The notes below the pieces were generated by a model, which worked only from the letters and a program-made list of their open reading frames with translations, made no database searches and was not told the origin of the DNA. Source: Prevotella scopos JCM 17725 (GTDB lineage Bacteria > Bacteroidota > Bacteroidia > Bacteroidales > Bacteroidaceae). Taken from it: a stretch of 64,000 nt of DNA. The position numbers and the translations under genes were made by a program. This document shows, piece after piece, positions 28,498 to 39,816 of the stretch. The stretch spans positions 930,001 to 994,000 of the forward strand of contig NZ_CP072390.1 of the NCBI RefSeq assembly GCF_018127785.1, given 5' to 3'. How positions within the stretch are numbered: the first letter of the stretch is position 1; every line of letters begins with the position of its first letter.

Positions 28498-28902
28498 TTA
28501 AATCTTCTTCAACAAAGCAGTTAAACCTTGAAGCTGCTCCTGCCACATAGAAATTTTACTATTAACCTTATCGAGATCAACACCCTGATTTAATTCTGGT
28601 GAATCACGTTGCTGCTGTAACAAGCTGATATACTGATTTATCAATGCAATCTTTGCCTTAACAGTCTTCTTCTTTGGATAGCCACGCTTATCAACCTCTT
28701 TCTGATACTGTTCAGAAATTGCGTTGATTTGCTGACCACACTCTTCATACTGGCTTAACCACTGCTGGTAAGCTGCACTATTCTGCTTGTTCTCGAACTG
28801 TGTAGTATTAGCAGATTCACCTATCTGCACGTATGAACTTTGTGCCATACCCATCATTGGAAGGGCCAACAAAGCTATAACCAATAATTTCTTAACTCTC
28901 AT
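28498..28902 (-). CDS. Small secreted protein of unknown function
   Basis: A 134-residue protein from ATG 28902 with a classic signal peptide (MRVKKLLVIALLALPMMGMAQ). The mature part is polar and mainly helical, with Gln-rich heptad-like stretches (QWLSQYEECGQQINAISEQY and KISMWQEQLQGLTALLKKI) suggesting a coiled coil in the periplasm or at the surface. No family recognised. An upstream ATG at 28998 would hide the signal peptide and run through the promoter, so it was rejected. It is divergent from the uvrA-like gene. Confidence 0.75.
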   Translation of the reverse strand: MRVKKLLVIALLALPMMGMAQSSYVQIGESANTTQFENKQNSAAYQQWLSQYEECGQQINAISEQYQKEVDKRGYPKKKTVKAKIALINQYISLLQQQRDSPELNQGVDLDKVNSKISMWQEQLQGLTALLKKI

Positions 28903-28934
28903 AATTGTATCCTTTAAAAATAAAATATCAGCTG

Positions 28935-28942
28935 CAAATATA
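28935..28942 (-). promoter_or_regulatory. -7 box of the small secreted protein gene
   Basis: Minus-strand TATATTTG, 33 bases before the ATG at 28902. Confidence 0.5.
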
Positions 28943-28975
28943 AAGTAAATATCAGAAAGAACCAACGATTTTTTG

Positions 28976-28983
28976 TAAATTTG
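28976..28983 (+). promoter_or_regulatory. -7 box of the first uvrA-like gene
   Basis: Plus-strand TAAATTTG, 72 bases before the ATG at 29055; together with the box at 28935 this is a divergent promoter pair. Confidence 0.5.
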
Positions 28984-29054
28984 CATATTGCTCTTCATCC
29001 TTTAAATCACTTTTAAGAGTATGAAAGGATAAATGTAGAATAAAGTTGAAAAAT

Positions 29055-31931
29055 ATGAATAAATATATTGAGGTAAAAGGTGCTAAGGTTAACAACCTAA
29101 AAGATATAGATGTAAAAATCCCTCAAGGTCAGTTTGTTGCTATCACTGGCGTATCAGGTTCTGGTAAGTCATCACTTGCCTTCGATACTCTCTATGCTGA
29201 AGGACAACGCCGATATGTTGAGAGTCTTTCAGCTTATGCGCGTCAGTTCTTAGGAAGAATGGCTAAACCTGAGGTAGATTTCATCAAAGGACTTCCCCCT
29301 GCCATAGCTATTGAGCAGAAAGTTATCTCACGTAATCCACGCTCTACAGTGGGCACTTCAACAGAAATATACGAATACCTTCGTCTGCTTTATGCTCGTA
29401 TAGGTAGAACTTTCAGTCCTATCTCGGGTGAAGAAGTGAAACATCATTCTGTTGAAGACGTCATTGAAAAGGTGATGTCTTATTCGGAAGGAACAAAGTT
29501 TTGTATTCTTGCTCCTCTTCACATCATTGAAGGAAGAAGCGTACAAACTCAACTTGAAATGGAGATGCAGGAGGGCTATGCACGTATCTATGTGGATAAT
29601 GACTTTATTCGCATAGAAGATTGGCTTGAACAAAATCCTGTTGATGAGAGAAATAAAGGCAAAACAAAGGACAAAGACATACAGATTTATCTCGTTATTG
29701 ACCGTCTATCGGTTGATAAGTCTAAAGAGACATTGAGCCGACTTACCGATTCTTGTGAGACAGCTTTCTATGAGGGCAACGGCAATATTCAACTGATGAT
29801 ACTCCCAGCTAAGCTCACTTATGACTTCTCAACTCGCTTCGAAGCAGACGGCATTCGCTTTGAGGAACCAAACGACAATATGTTTTCGTTTAACTCTCCC
29901 CTTGGCGCCTGTCCTACTTGCGAAGGTTTTGGCCGCGTTATAGGAATTGATGAGAAGTTAGTTATACCCGATTCTTCTCTGTCTGTCTATGATGGTTGCG
30001 TACAATGTTGGCATGGTGAGAAGATGGCAACATGGAAAGATGAGTTCTGCAGACGTGCTGCAAAAGACACCTTCCCTATCTTCAAGCCTTATTTTGAACT
30101 AACTAAAGCGGAGAAGGAAAGCCTTTGGAAGGGTCTTCCAAGCGACAGAAAGAAAGACATTCACGATCGTATCTGCATTGATACTTTCTTCCAAATGTTG
30201 AAAGAAAACCAATACAAGATTCAATACCGCATCATGCTCAGTCGTTATCGTGGTAAAACTGTTTGTCCAGACTGCCATGGTACAAAGCTAAAGAAGGAAG
30301 CAACATGGGTTAAGATAGGCGGTATGGCTATCACTGACCTTGTTGATATGTCAATTATCAACCTTAAAAAATGGTTTGACAATCTTGTACTAACAGAGCA
30401 TGAACAGGAAGTTAGTAAGCGATTGATGACCGAGATAACAAGTCGTCTTCAGTTCCTATTGGACGTAGGATTAGGCTATCTAACGCTTAACCGCCAATCC
30501 AACTCGCTGAGTGGTGGTGAAAGTCAACGCATCAATCTCACAACTTCATTGGGTTCTTCTCTAGTTGGTTCACTCTATATACTTGATGAACCTTCCATCG
30601 GTTTGCATAGCCGAGACACTGACCGACTTATTCACGTACTCAAAGAACTTCAAGCATTGGGCAACACGGTAGTTGTCGTGGAACATGACGAGGAAATCAT
30701 GCGTGCTGCCGACTACCTGATTGACGTTGGGCCTGATGCAGGACGACTGGGTGGTGAAATTGTATTTGAAGGTAAGGTATCAGATATCAAGTCTATAGAG
30801 GGTGATATCAAAGAGAAAAAGAATTTGAAGTCGAAGCAATTGTTGGAGCAATATCCTCATTCCTATACCATTAAATACCTGACAGGAACCGAAGTTATCG
30901 ACATACCTGCAAGTCGCAGACCATGGAATATGGCGATAGAACTGAAGGGAGCTCGCATGAATAATCTTAAAGGTATTGACGTTAAGTTCCCACTGAATGT
31001 CTTTACCGTGGTAACAGGTGTCAGCGGTAGTGGAAAATCTTCGCTAGTGAAAGGTATTCTCTACCCTGCTCTAAAACGTCATTTAGACGAAGTTGCTGAC
31101 ACACCAGGTGAATATTCAGCCATTACTGGGGACTGGAAGCAGATAAAACACGTGGAGTTTGTGGATCAGAACCCTATCGGTAAGAGTACGCGCTCTAATC
31201 CCGCAACTTACGTGAAAGCATACGATGAAATCAGAAAGCTATTTGCAGACCAGCAATTGTCTAAGCAGATGGGCTTCACACCACAATATTTCTCATTCAA
31301 CACAGAAGGTGGTCGCTGCGAAGAATGTAAGGGTGCTGGTGTCATTACGGTAGAGATGCAGTTTATGGCAGACCTTGTATTGGAATGTGAAGAATGTCAC
31401 GGACAGCGTTTCAAACATGAAATTCTTGACGTACAATTCGAAGGAAAGAATATCAATGATGTTCTAAATATGACAGTATCTGAGGCTATTCAGTTCTTTG
31501 GTGAGCACAAGCGCAAAGCTATTGTCAACCGCTTAAAACCTCTGGAGGATGTCGGACTGGGGTACATCAAACTTGGTCAAAGTTCATCTACCCTATCTGG
31601 TGGTGAGAACCAACGTGTGAAACTTGCTTATTTCATTGGACAAGAACAGCAAGAACCAACGCTTTTTATCTTCGACGAGCCTACGACGGGTTTGCACTTC
31701 CACGATATCCAGTGTTTACTTCATGCCTTCAATGCCCTCATCGATCGTGGACACAACATATTGGTTATTGAACATAACCTCGATGTTATCAAATGTGCTG
31801 ACCACGTCATCGACCTTGGTCCAGATGGTGGTGATAAAGGTGGATACCTCGTCATTGCCGGTACACCAGAGGAAGTGGTACATTGCAAAGAGAGTCTAAC
31901 AGGTAAGTATTTGATTGAAAAACTAAAATAG
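29055..31931 (+). CDS. UvrA-like excinuclease subunit, paralogue 1
   Basis: A 958-residue ABC-type ATPase of the UvrA family. Two nucleotide-binding domains are present: Walker [15 protein letters not shown] near residue 30 and [13 protein letters not shown] near 655, signatures [11 protein letters not shown] and [11 protein letters not shown], and DEPSIGLH / DEPTTGLH. Zinc-binding CxxC pairs are at [16 protein letters not shown] and CEECKGAG...CEECHGQR. It would recognise DNA lesions as a dimer with UvrB. Compared with the copy at 36834 the second signature is followed by an unusual [16 protein letters not shown] instead of the [16 protein letters not shown] form. ATG 29055 chosen over TTG 29046. 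Confidence 0.88.
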   Translation: MNKYIEVKGAKVNNLKDIDVKIPQGQFVAITGVSGSGKSSLAFDTLYAEGQRRYVESLSAYARQFLGRMAKPEVDFIKGLPPAIAIEQKVISRNPRSTVGTSTEIYEYLRLLYARIGRTFSPISGEEVKHHSVEDVIEKVMSYSEGTKFCILAPLHIIEGRSVQTQLEMEMQEGYARIYVDNDFIRIEDWLEQNPVDERNKGKTKDKDIQIYLVIDRLSVDKSKETLSRLTDSCETAFYEGNGNIQLMILPAKLTYDFSTRFEADGIRFEEPNDNMFSFNSPLGACPTCEGFGRVIGIDEKLVIPDSSLSVYDGCVQCWHGEKMATWKDEFCRRAAKDTFPIFKPYFELTKAEKESLWKGLPSDRKKDIHDRICIDTFFQMLKENQYKIQYRIMLSRYRGKTVCPDCHGTKLKKEATWVKIGGMAITDLVDMSIINLKKWFDNLVLTEHEQEVSKRLMTEITSRLQFLLDVGLGYLTLNRQSNSLSGGESQRINLTTSLGSSLVGSLYILDEPSIGLHSRDTDRLIHVLKELQALGNTVVVVEHDEEIMRAADYLIDVGPDAGRLGGEIVFEGKVSDIKSIEGDIKEKKNLKSKQLLEQYPHSYTIKYLTGTEVIDIPASRRPWNMAIELKGARMNNLKGIDVKFPLNVFTVVTGVSGSGKSSLVKGILYPALKRHLDEVADTPGEYSAITGDWKQIKHVEFVDQNPIGKSTRSNPATYVKAYDEIRKLFADQQLSKQMGFTPQYFSFNTEGGRCEECKGAGVITVEMQFMADLVLECEECHGQRFKHEILDVQFEGKNINDVLNMTVSEAIQFFGEHKRKAIVNRLKPLEDVGLGYIKLGQSSSTLSGGENQRVKLAYFIGQEQQEPTLFIFDEPTTGLHFHDIQCLLHAFNALIDRGHNILVIEHNLDVIKCADHVIDLGPDGGDKGGYLVIAGTPEEVVHCKESLTGKYLIEKLK

Positions 31932-32030
31932 GATAGATTTGTAGTATTGTGTTGTACAGAAGATGAATGATAACCTAAAAGATTCAAACTATGTACAACA
32001 ACAATACTGCTTATATATTGCGCTATGATA

Positions 32031-32066
32031 AAAAGGCTGAACCCGTACTTCGAGTTCAGCCTTTCA
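32031..32066. terminator. Bidirectional terminator between uvrA-like and POT genes
   Basis: AAAGGCTGAAC (32032-32042) pairs with GTTCAGCCTTT (32054-32064) around an 11-base loop, with A run before and T run after. It serves two converging genes. Confidence 0.85.
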
Positions 32067-32100
32067 TTATATCACGATCAATAATTAAATAAGCGTCTTC

Positions 32101-33630
32101 TTATGCAACTTTCTCCAAGCGTTTCATCATAAGGAACATGAAACCTGCTGAGAGCAGACATAGAACAATGAAAACAGACCATACGACTGTCAAAGGAAGA
32201 TCGTTCCACAAGTAACCACCAACACTGACAAGTAAGTTACCGATGGCGGTAGCAACAAACCATCCACCCATCATCGCACCCTTGTACTTTGGAGGAGCAA
32301 CCTTACTTACGAAGCTAATACCCATAGGGCTAAGCAGTAACTCACCGAAGGTAAGCACGAGATAGGTACCAATCAACCAGTTACCAGAAGCAAATGGAAC
32401 TGCTTCACCTGCAGCCTTAGCAGCAGCCTGTTCGTTAGGAGTAAGCAAGCCACGTGATGCCAAAACCATAAGTAGATAGGCACTACCAGCGACAATCATA
32501 CCATAAGCAATCTTACGAGGAGCTTTAGGTTCTTTGCCCTTAGCTGCTAAAGCACCAAAAATGGCCATACTTATAGGAGTCAAAGCTACCACATAGAATG
32601 GGTTAAACTGCTGGAATATAGGAGCACTTATGTCAACTGGACCACCAATGTTATTATATTTATAGACTAAAATACCAGCTGCAGCCAGGAAAACTACTGC
32701 TGAAATCAACTTAGCTTTAGAAGTCTTTCCTTGGAAAAATGACATTGAACTATAAACCATAAAGATAATCATCACAAGGTTGATTACATCAAATTCCATT
32801 GTCTGAACACCCTCTGCCTTAGGATTAACAAACTCATCAGCGAAGTAAGTCAATGTAAGACCATTCTGATGGAACGACATCCAAAAGAAAATAACGACAG
32901 CAAAGACAAGACAAAGTGCAACAATACGCTCCTTGGTTTGCTGTGGAGTAAGTTCTTCTTCAACAACTGTAGTATTAGCTTTCTTACTCTTACCTACACC
33001 AGCTTCAACATGTCTGAAAGTGCTACGGAAAGCATAATAAATCATCATTGACACAATTAATGATACACAAGCAACCGCAAAAGAGAAGTGGTAGGCATCA
33101 TTACCTGAATAACCAAGTGATGTTTCTGCCCAATCTCTAATTCTTACAGCTGCAGTAGGAGCAAAAAGTGCACCAATATTAATTGCCATGTAGAAGATTG
33201 AGAATGCAGAGTCACGCTTTGCAGATAATTCTGGTGTATCATAAAGATTACCCACCATTACTTGTAAGTTACCTTTGAATAAGCCCGTTCCAAAACTAAT
33301 CAGAAACAGAGCAGCCAGCATTGCTATAAAAGCAGTCACTCCTCCACCCAATGGAATAGACAAGAAAAGATAACCGGCAAACATGACAATGATACCAATA
33401 GTCACCATCTTTCCATAGCCAAATTTATCAGCCATGATACCACCAATCAATGGCAAAAAGTAAACTAAGCCAAGAAAAATACTATAAATCAGGCCAGCAG
33501 TATCAGCAGATAATCCGAAATTGGCTCTTAAAAATAAAGAAAACACAGCTATCATAGTGTAATAGCCGAAACGCTCACCAGTATTGGCTAATGCCAACGC
33601 ATACAGTGCTTTAGGTTGGTTTTCAAACAT
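32101..33630 (-). CDS. POT-family proton-coupled peptide transporter
   Basis: A 509-residue inner-membrane transporter of the PTR2/POT branch of the major facilitator superfamily. Family marks are GERFGYYTM at residues 18-26 (the ExxERFxYY proton-coupling motif in short form), FKGNLQVMVGNLYD near 120 and the FYMAINIGALFAP segment near 145. About 12-14 membrane helices are predicted from hydrophobicity. It imports di- and tripeptides, useful for an asaccharolytic or protein-fermenting anaerobe. It is followed by nothing on its strand until a shared terminator; the PorT-like gene ends 24 bases upstream and may be cotranscribed. Confidence 0.93.
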   Translation of the reverse strand: MFENQPKALYALALANTGERFGYYTMIAVFSLFLRANFGLSADTAGLIYSIFLGLVYFLPLIGGIMADKFGYGKMVTIGIIVMFAGYLFLSIPLGGGVTAFIAMLAALFLISFGTGLFKGNLQVMVGNLYDTPELSAKRDSAFSIFYMAINIGALFAPTAAVRIRDWAETSLGYSGNDAYHFSFAVACVSLIVSMMIYYAFRSTFRHVEAGVGKSKKANTTVVEEELTPQQTKERIVALCLVFAVVIFFWMSFHQNGLTLTYFADEFVNPKAEGVQTMEFDVINLVMIIFMVYSSMSFFQGKTSKAKLISAVVFLAAAGILVYKYNNIGGPVDISAPIFQQFNPFYVVALTPISMAIFGALAAKGKEPKAPRKIAYGMIVAGSAYLLMVLASRGLLTPNEQAAAKAAGEAVPFASGNWLIGTYLVLTFGELLLSPMGISFVSKVAPPKYKGAMMGGWFVATAIGNLLVSVGGYLWNDLPLTVVWSVFIVLCLLSAGFMFLMMKRLEKVA

Positions 33631-33654
33631 AATGATAAAATTATAGGTTATTAA

Positions 33655-34404
33655 TTACTTTGTTTTTACAATGTCAAAAAGATAAGTAGCCTTAATGACT
33701 ATATTACCATAGTTAGACTTACCGAAATAGTCTTTCTTTGAACTGCCATAGATATTACCTAGTCCATAGTAATAACGAGCATCAAGCAAGAAATGTCCTA
33801 CGTGGCTGTTGCTATATTCCATTCCTAAGCCAGCCGCAATGCCATAGTCTAATTTCTTTTCAACAGCCATTGATTCCTGTGCTATTGTCGCATTACTTCT
33901 CCCAGTACCATCGGTAGCAAGGTTAGGCGTATCGTAGTTCTTAGAAGTTGATTCACCAAGATAAATTCCTAATTGTGGTCCTGCTTGAATGAAGAAGTTA
34001 AAACCATTCTGCTCACGTCCCCATGCAAGGTGTGCCAAAACAGGTATCTGAACATAGTTTATGGTTCGTGAGTATTCTTCAGCCAAGCCATTGGAGTTAA
34101 TTACAGGCTGATCGGTACCAGTCAGTATCTTCTCTTTCCATCCAATTGAGGCATAGTTAACCTCACCATAGATAGAACAAATGGTATTGAAATACTTCTC
34201 ACAAACATAACGCAAACTTAAACCAGCAGTAACTCCACCATGTAGAGACTGTCTTACACTCGGCGTAAAACCCACGTTAGAGAGTATATAACCACCATTT
34301 ACACCGATAGCAAAGTCGTTACGATGATCTCCTATTTGCGCTGCAACTGACAACGGCAACGCAAATAGGAAGATAACTAATATTCTTGAGATTCTATTTT
34401 TCAT
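33655..34404 (-). CDS. PorT-like outer-membrane beta-barrel protein
   Basis: A 249-residue protein with signal peptide (MKNRISRILVIFLFALPLSVAAQ) and alternating amphipathic strands (FAIGVNGGYILSNVGF, GGVTAGLSLRYV, FNFFIQAGPQLGIYLG, FLLDARYYYGLGNIYG) ending in aromatic-rich strands, as in the outer-membrane beta-barrel PorT family. Such proteins belong to or resemble the type IX secretion apparatus, but a simple barrel of unknown function is equally possible. It lies 27 bases after the LysM gene and 24 bases before the transporter, suggesting one operon. Confidence 0.82.
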   Translation of the reverse strand: MKNRISRILVIFLFALPLSVAAQIGDHRNDFAIGVNGGYILSNVGFTPSVRQSLHGGVTAGLSLRYVCEKYFNTICSIYGEVNYASIGWKEKILTGTDQPVINSNGLAEEYSRTINYVQIPVLAHLAWGREQNGFNFFIQAGPQLGIYLGESTSKNYDTPNLATDGTGRSNATIAQESMAVEKKLDYGIAAGLGMEYSNSHVGHFLLDARYYYGLGNIYGSSKKDYFGKSNYGNIVIKATYLFDIVKTK

Positions 34405-34431
34405 CTTTGAAGTAAGGCTCTCTTCTATAAA

Positions 34432-35823
34432 TTAATAGACAAGATTCTCCATGGTCTGGTCTGTCTTAAAATGAACCAGTTGGAAATTGTCATTCATATA
34501 TCCACCCTGTCCCACACGAACAAAGTCATAACGTGTCTGCAAAGGACGATACTTTACTTCCGAAGCAGCTCCGTTGAAGTTCTTTCCAATTGTCTTCAAG
34601 CCACGTACAAAGAACTGTGCCATATCGTAACCAATAAGTGCCATACGAGGAATATACTGCCTTGCCATAGGCTCTCCGTATTGTTCTATATACTTAGCTT
34701 CCAATTCTTTAGTTTTATCCGCTGCCTTATTATAATAATAGGTAGATGGGATATAGGTATTATACTTGAAGTATTGGTCGAGGTAATAGTCCTGATAAAC
34801 AAACCATTGGTTATACCCATAAAGGCTGATTGCCACACCAGGACGTGTCTTCTTTAATTGCGCTAACTTAGCAAAGACCTCATTTAGCTGTGGACTCTTC
34901 TCTGAATTAAGAATTACAACATTAGGACGAGTTGCGTCAAAATGCTTTGAGAATTCTGCATTTGACGACTTTGTGCTTGTAAGATCATACTTTATCTTCT
35001 GTAAATCAAGCTGTTTCCTCAAACTTGTTATGAAGTCACCCACCTGACTTGCAGGATCCTGACAATTAATAAAGATAGGATGAAACGATTTCTGGAAGCG
35101 CTCTAAATAAGCAGCAATAGACTTGTTTATCAACGATGCTTCAGGCTGATAAACTTGGAAGATATTAGGATTTGTCTCAACATCATTACCTGTTATTGAG
35201 AATGGAATCACAAGCTTAATATCATACGCACGACAAAAATCAGCCAATGGCTTTACTTGCTCAGAATAAAGAGGACCAAAGATAATATCTAACTTTGAGG
35301 TATTTGGCTCAAGTAAGGTTTTGCGGATATCAGCACCCTTTGGAACATTCCACGCGTGCACATCTGTAGTAATTCCTTCACTCTTGAGTTGATTCAGAGC
35401 TAATAACACACCACGATAGAACTCTACCATTCGTTTTCCATCACCATCCTGATTATGCAAAGGAAGCATAACACCAACACGAATCGTATTCACAGCCTTT
35501 ACTGGAGCCTGAACAACAGCTGGCTTAGTAGCTGCTTTCTTGTCTGTTTTACCTTTTACGGAGCCATCTGAAAGGAAGTCACCTTCCTTTGAATAAGGAA
35601 CAAAAATCAAATCACCTTTCTTCAACTCATATCCTGGCTGCTTCATTGATGGATTAGCATCAAGAAGCTGTGGGATAGTTACCCCATACTCTTTCGCAAT
35701 ACCAAAGATTGTTTCCTTGCGTTTTATCTTATGTTGATCACGCCATTGAACACTTTGTGCCATCACACAGTAACTGAAAGTCACTGCTAAAAACAACATA
35801 AGATATCTTAAATATTTTTTCAT
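34432..35823 (-). CDS. LysM domain plus periplasmic-binding-like protein
   Basis: A 463-residue envelope protein. Residues 1-22 are a signal peptide ending CVMAQ. Residues 30-75 are one LysM domain (HKIKRKETIFGIAKEYGVTI...LKKGDLIFVPY) that would bind peptidoglycan. After a Lys/Ala-rich linker, residues 115-460 resemble type 1 periplasmic binding proteins of amino-acid uptake (VGVMLPLHNQDGDGKRMVEFYRG). This fusion is known in Bacteroidota, where it is thought to act in the envelope rather than in import; its true ligand is unknown. It heads the possible operon with the PorT-like and POT genes. Confidence 0.85.
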   Translation of the reverse strand: MKKYLRYLMLFLAVTFSYCVMAQSVQWRDQHKIKRKETIFGIAKEYGVTIPQLLDANPSMKQPGYELKKGDLIFVPYSKEGDFLSDGSVKGKTDKKAATKPAVVQAPVKAVNTIRVGVMLPLHNQDGDGKRMVEFYRGVLLALNQLKSEGITTDVHAWNVPKGADIRKTLLEPNTSKLDIIFGPLYSEQVKPLADFCRAYDIKLVIPFSITGNDVETNPNIFQVYQPEASLINKSIAAYLERFQKSFHPIFINCQDPASQVGDFITSLRKQLDLQKIKYDLTSTKSSNAEFSKHFDATRPNVVILNSEKSPQLNEVFAKLAQLKKTRPGVAISLYGYNQWFVYQDYYLDQYFKYNTYIPSTYYYNKAADKTKELEAKYIEQYGEPMARQYIPRMALIGYDMAQFFVRGLKTIGKNFNGAASEVKYRPLQTRYDFVRVGQGGYMNDNFQLVHFKTDQTMENLVY

Positions 35824-35862
35824 ATGCTTACTTTGATTTCGAATAGTAACAAATTACAACTG

Positions 35863-35870
35863 CAAATATA
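35863..35870 (-). promoter_or_regulatory. -7 box of the LysM gene
   Basis: Minus-strand TATATTTG, 40 bases before the ATG at 35823. Confidence 0.5.
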
Positions 35871-35962
35871 CAAAAGAAATCTGTAATCAAAAGATGTAGA
35901 ATGATAAAAAACACAAAAACACAGTTCCACTATTATTATAATGTGCTGGCTAGTGCTTTTAC

Positions 35963-35993
35963 TTGTTTGTATGGGAAAAATTATGTAAATTTG
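35963..35993 (+). promoter_or_regulatory. Promoter of the T9SS cargo gene
   Basis: -33 TTG (35963-35965), 20-base spacer, -7 box TAAATTTG (35986-35993), 44 bases before the ATG at 36037. Divergent from the LysM gene promoter. Confidence 0.6.
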
Positions 35994-36036
35994 CACGATT
36001 ATACATTTTCAAGGTAACATTAAACAAACGATTGGA

Positions 36037-36720
36037 ATGGAACAATATAAACTCAGAATATTTGGTGTGATGCTGTCGATGCTACTTCCTGCTATAGCAT
36101 GGACACAAAATTGTCAACCATCAGGTAAATATACCGATGCTAATGGAGAAACAAATACAATTGCAGCGGGTGATACCTATGTTGGTTCAGCTCCTCTAAC
36201 AATTGCATTCTCAGCTAATCCGCTCACCCCAAACAATACGTCCACTAATTACGAATGGCATTTCTTCAATCAAAAGAATCCTCGTTCAGCCTTTCTTATC
36301 CGTTATGATGAGAATACAGAATACACCTTCACAGAGGCGGGAACAACAAGGGTTATCCTCTATGAGATTCTCAATGGGGACACTACACGCTATAATGCTA
36401 TCAGCTTCTCTATCAGTGAGAGCAGCCTTCAAATGCCTAATGCCTTCTCTCCTAATGGCGATGGTATCAATGATGTCTATCGTGCAAAACCAGGATATAA
36501 AAGTATTGTTGAGTTCAAAGCTATCATATTCAATCGCTGGGGACAAAAGATTTATGAATGGAACGACCCTGCTGGTGGCTGGGATGGCAAATATAAAGGA
36601 AAAGATGTAGCACAAGGAACTTACTTCGTCAACGTCACTGCTAAGGGAGCTGATGGAAAAGAGTTTCATATCCGTCGAGATGTCAACCTCCTTAGAGGAT
36701 ATACGCAGAATACAAGATGA
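36037..36720 (+). CDS. Small T9SS type B sorting-domain protein
   Basis: A 227-residue secreted protein. A signal peptide (MEQYKLRIFGVMLSMLLPAIAWTQ) is followed by a PKD-like segment (residues 45-130, with SAPLTIAFSANPLTPNNTSTNYEWHF). The C-terminal 90 residues are a gliding-motility-associated (CHU_C, type B) sorting domain: PNAFSPNGDGINDVYR near 140, IIFNRWGQKIYEW near 165 and GGWDGKYKGKDVAQGTYFV near 185. Type IX secretion would carry it to the surface and remove or attach via this domain. It has no other catalytic domain, so it may be an adhesin or structural piece. Confidence 0.9.
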   Translation: MEQYKLRIFGVMLSMLLPAIAWTQNCQPSGKYTDANGETNTIAAGDTYVGSAPLTIAFSANPLTPNNTSTNYEWHFFNQKNPRSAFLIRYDENTEYTFTEAGTTRVILYEILNGDTTRYNAISFSISESSLQMPNAFSPNGDGINDVYRAKPGYKSIVEFKAIIFNRWGQKIYEWNDPAGGWDGKYKGKDVAQGTYFVNVTAKGADGKEFHIRRDVNLLRGYTQNTR

Positions 36721-36833
36721 GGAAGTAATGAATATTAGTCATAAATTAAATTCTTATTAATTGACTATTATTTCATAAAAGAACAACTAAGGATTCAACT
36801 ATCCATCAACACTCAACACATTAGCACTCAATA

Positions 36834-39662
36834 ATGAAAGAAAAAATAGAAGTCTTCGGAGCCAGAGTACATAATCTGAAGAATATAGATGTAACCATCC
36901 CACGCAACTCACTTACAGTTTTTACCGGACTATCTGGTTCGGGAAAGAGTTCGCTTGCCTTCGACACTATTTTCGCTGAAGGACAGCGTCGCTACATTGA
37001 GACCTTCTCGGCATACGCACGCAACTTCCTTGGAAATATGGAGCGTCCTGACGTAGATAAGATTATAGGACTCTCTCCTGTTATCTCAATTGAACAAAAG
37101 ACAACGAATAAGAACCCTCGCTCTACCGTTGGAACAACTACCGAGATATACGATTTTCTCCGACTTCTCTTTGCTCGTGCAGGTGAAGCTTACTCTTACA
37201 TGAGTGGTGAGAAGATGGTAAAATATACGGAGGAGAAGGTGGTTGATATGATTATGTCTGATTATCAAGGTAGAAAGATACACATCCTTGCCCCACTCAT
37301 CCGCAATCGTAAAGGTCACTATCGTGAACTCTTTGAGCAAATGCGTCGCAAAGGTTATCTGTATATACGCATAGATGGAGAGATAGAGGAACTTACGCGT
37401 GGCATGAAAGTAGATCGTTACAAAAACCATAACATCGAAGTTGTTATCGACAAGATGAAGCTTGGTGGTACGGAGAATGATACCCTACGTGAGCGTTTAG
37501 CAAAGACGGTTTCAACAGCAATGAAACAGGGAGAAGGTTTGATTATGATTCTTGATAACGAGCGTAATGAAGCTAAATACTTTTCTAAACGACTGATGGA
37601 CCCTATCACAGGTATTGCATATAAAGATCCTGCACCAAACATCTTCTCATTCAACTCTCCAGAAGGAGCCTGCCCTCAGTGCAAAGGCTTAGGAGTCATT
37701 GATGAGATAGACTTAAAGAAGGTTATACCAGATGACAAACTAGACATTCATAGCGGTGCAATTGTTCCTTTAGGGAAATACAAAAACCAGATGATATTCT
37801 GGCAGATAGATGCATTACTAAAACATTATGATTGTAGTCTGAAAACACCAGTTAAAGACATTCCAAAAGAGGCAATGGATGAAGTCTTGTATGGTTCACT
37901 TGAAAAGTTGAAGATTGCCAAAGAGCTTGTTCATACCACTTCTGATTACTTTGTATCCTTTGATGGCATCATAAAGTACCTCCGCACAGTTATGGAGAAT
38001 GATGACTCATCAACAGGAAAGAAATGGGCAGACCAGTTCATAGCTGAAGTACGATGTCCAGAATGTCATGGTCACCGACTAAATCGTGAGACATTGTCGT
38101 ATAAAATATGGGACAAAAACATTGCCGACCTTGCAGAAATGGACATCACAGAGTTGAAAGGTTGGATTGATCATGTTGAGGAACACATGAATGAGAAGCA
38201 ACTTACGATTGCCGTAGAAATCATAAAAGAGATTCGTAAGCGTATAAACTTTCTATTGGATGTGGGTCTTGACTATCTTGCATTAAATCGTCAGAGTGCC
38301 ACCCTCTCTGGTGGAGAGAGTCAGCGTATCCGTCTTGCAACGCAGATTGGTTCGCAGTTGGTTAACGTGCTTTATATTCTTGACGAGCCTTCCATTGGTC
38401 TGCATCAATGCGATAACGAACGTCTCATTAATTCACTTAAGGAACTACGTGATATGGGGAATACCGTCATCGTTGTGGAACACGACGAAGACATGATGCG
38501 TGTCGCTGACTGGGTAATAGACATCGGGCCAAAAGCTGGTCGCAAAGGTGGGGAGGTTGTCTTCCAAGGAAAGCCTACTGATATGCTTAAGACGCATACA
38601 CTCACAGCACAATACCTGAATGGTGCACGTGCTATCGAAATACCTAAGGAACGTAGGAAAGGCAATGGAAAGACCGTCCAACTCATTGGTTGTAAAGGTA
38701 ATAACCTCAAGGATGTAAACGTAACCTTCCCACTTGGTGAACTGATTGTAGTCACTGGTGTGTCAGGTTCAGGAAAGAGTACACTCATCAATGAGACTTT
38801 ACAGCCTATCCTTTCACAACACTTCTACCGCTCACTAAAGCGTCCAATGCCTTACGGAAAGATTGAAGGCATAGACAACATAGACAAAGTGGTGAATGTT
38901 GACCAAAGTCCGATTGGACGTACACCACGTAGCAATCCTGCCACTTATACAGGTGTTTTCTCAGATATTCGTCAACTCTTCGTCAATCTTCCTGAAGCAA
39001 AGATTCGTGGTTACAAACCGGGACGATTCTCATTTAACGTGAAGGGAGGACGCTGTGAAACCTGTGGCGGAAATGGTTACAAAACTATTGAAATGAACTT
39101 CTTACCTGACGTGATGGTACCTTGCGAGGTATGTCATGGCAAACGTTATAACCGTGAAACGCTTGAAGTACGCTTCAAAGGCAAGTCAATTGCTGACGTA
39201 TTAGATATGACAGTCAATATGGCGGTTGAGTTTTTTGAGAATGTTCCGCAGATATTACCAAAGATAAAGGCTTTACAGGATGTTGGATTAGGCTATATCA
39301 AACTTGGACAAAGTTCCACTACCCTCTCTGGTGGTGAGAGTCAGCGTGTAAAGTTAGCGACAGAACTCGCTAAACGTGATACTGGTAAGACGCTATACAT
39401 TCTTGATGAACCAACAACCGGTTTACACTTTGAAGATATCCGTATCTTAATGGATGTGTTGCAGAAACTTGTGGACCGTGGCAATACTGTTATCATCATC
39501 GAACATAACCTCGATGTCATCAAACTTGCCGATTATATTATTGACATGGGGCCAGAAGGTGGTCGTGGTGGTGGTCGTGTGCTGAGTTGTGGAACACCAG
39601 AAGTAGTGGCAAAAAATAAGGAGAGCTACACTTCTGAATTCCTTGCGAAAGTGCTAAAATAA
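36834..39662 (+). CDS. uvrA: UvrA, excinuclease ABC subunit A
   Basis: A 942-residue canonical UvrA, cytosolic damage-recognition ATPase of nucleotide excision repair. Walker A motifs are [14 protein letters not shown] near residue 32 and [13 protein letters not shown] near 642; ABC signatures are [16 protein letters not shown] and [18 protein letters not shown]; Walker B segments are DEPSIGLHQ and DEPTTGLHF. Zinc modules are [16 protein letters not shown] and CETCGGNG...CEVCHGKR. The insertion domain and UvrB-binding region are full length. It is the second uvrA in 8 kb on the same strand and looks closer to the housekeeping form. Confidence 0.93.
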   Translation: MKEKIEVFGARVHNLKNIDVTIPRNSLTVFTGLSGSGKSSLAFDTIFAEGQRRYIETFSAYARNFLGNMERPDVDKIIGLSPVISIEQKTTNKNPRSTVGTTTEIYDFLRLLFARAGEAYSYMSGEKMVKYTEEKVVDMIMSDYQGRKIHILAPLIRNRKGHYRELFEQMRRKGYLYIRIDGEIEELTRGMKVDRYKNHNIEVVIDKMKLGGTENDTLRERLAKTVSTAMKQGEGLIMILDNERNEAKYFSKRLMDPITGIAYKDPAPNIFSFNSPEGACPQCKGLGVIDEIDLKKVIPDDKLDIHSGAIVPLGKYKNQMIFWQIDALLKHYDCSLKTPVKDIPKEAMDEVLYGSLEKLKIAKELVHTTSDYFVSFDGIIKYLRTVMENDDSSTGKKWADQFIAEVRCPECHGHRLNRETLSYKIWDKNIADLAEMDITELKGWIDHVEEHMNEKQLTIAVEIIKEIRKRINFLLDVGLDYLALNRQSATLSGGESQRIRLATQIGSQLVNVLYILDEPSIGLHQCDNERLINSLKELRDMGNTVIVVEHDEDMMRVADWVIDIGPKAGRKGGEVVFQGKPTDMLKTHTLTAQYLNGARAIEIPKERRKGNGKTVQLIGCKGNNLKDVNVTFPLGELIVVTGVSGSGKSTLINETLQPILSQHFYRSLKRPMPYGKIEGIDNIDKVVNVDQSPIGRTPRSNPATYTGVFSDIRQLFVNLPEAKIRGYKPGRFSFNVKGGRCETCGGNGYKTIEMNFLPDVMVPCEVCHGKRYNRETLEVRFKGKSIADVLDMTVNMAVEFFENVPQILPKIKALQDVGLGYIKLGQSSTTLSGGESQRVKLATELAKRDTGKTLYILDEPTTGLHFEDIRILMDVLQKLVDRGNTVIIIEHNLDVIKLADYIIDMGPEGGRGGGRVLSCGTPEVVAKNKESYTSEFLAKVLK

Positions 39663-39816
39663 GCTTTATATGATTCATGGAGTAACGGGAGATTCAATTC
39701 TTTTATTTGGATAAGAGATAAGTTCATCCAAGACACCTATTGCAAACAGATACTTTTCTTCTGCATTACTTAATCAACAATTTAGAAATAGAATATTGTC
39801 TATATCACCTAAAATT

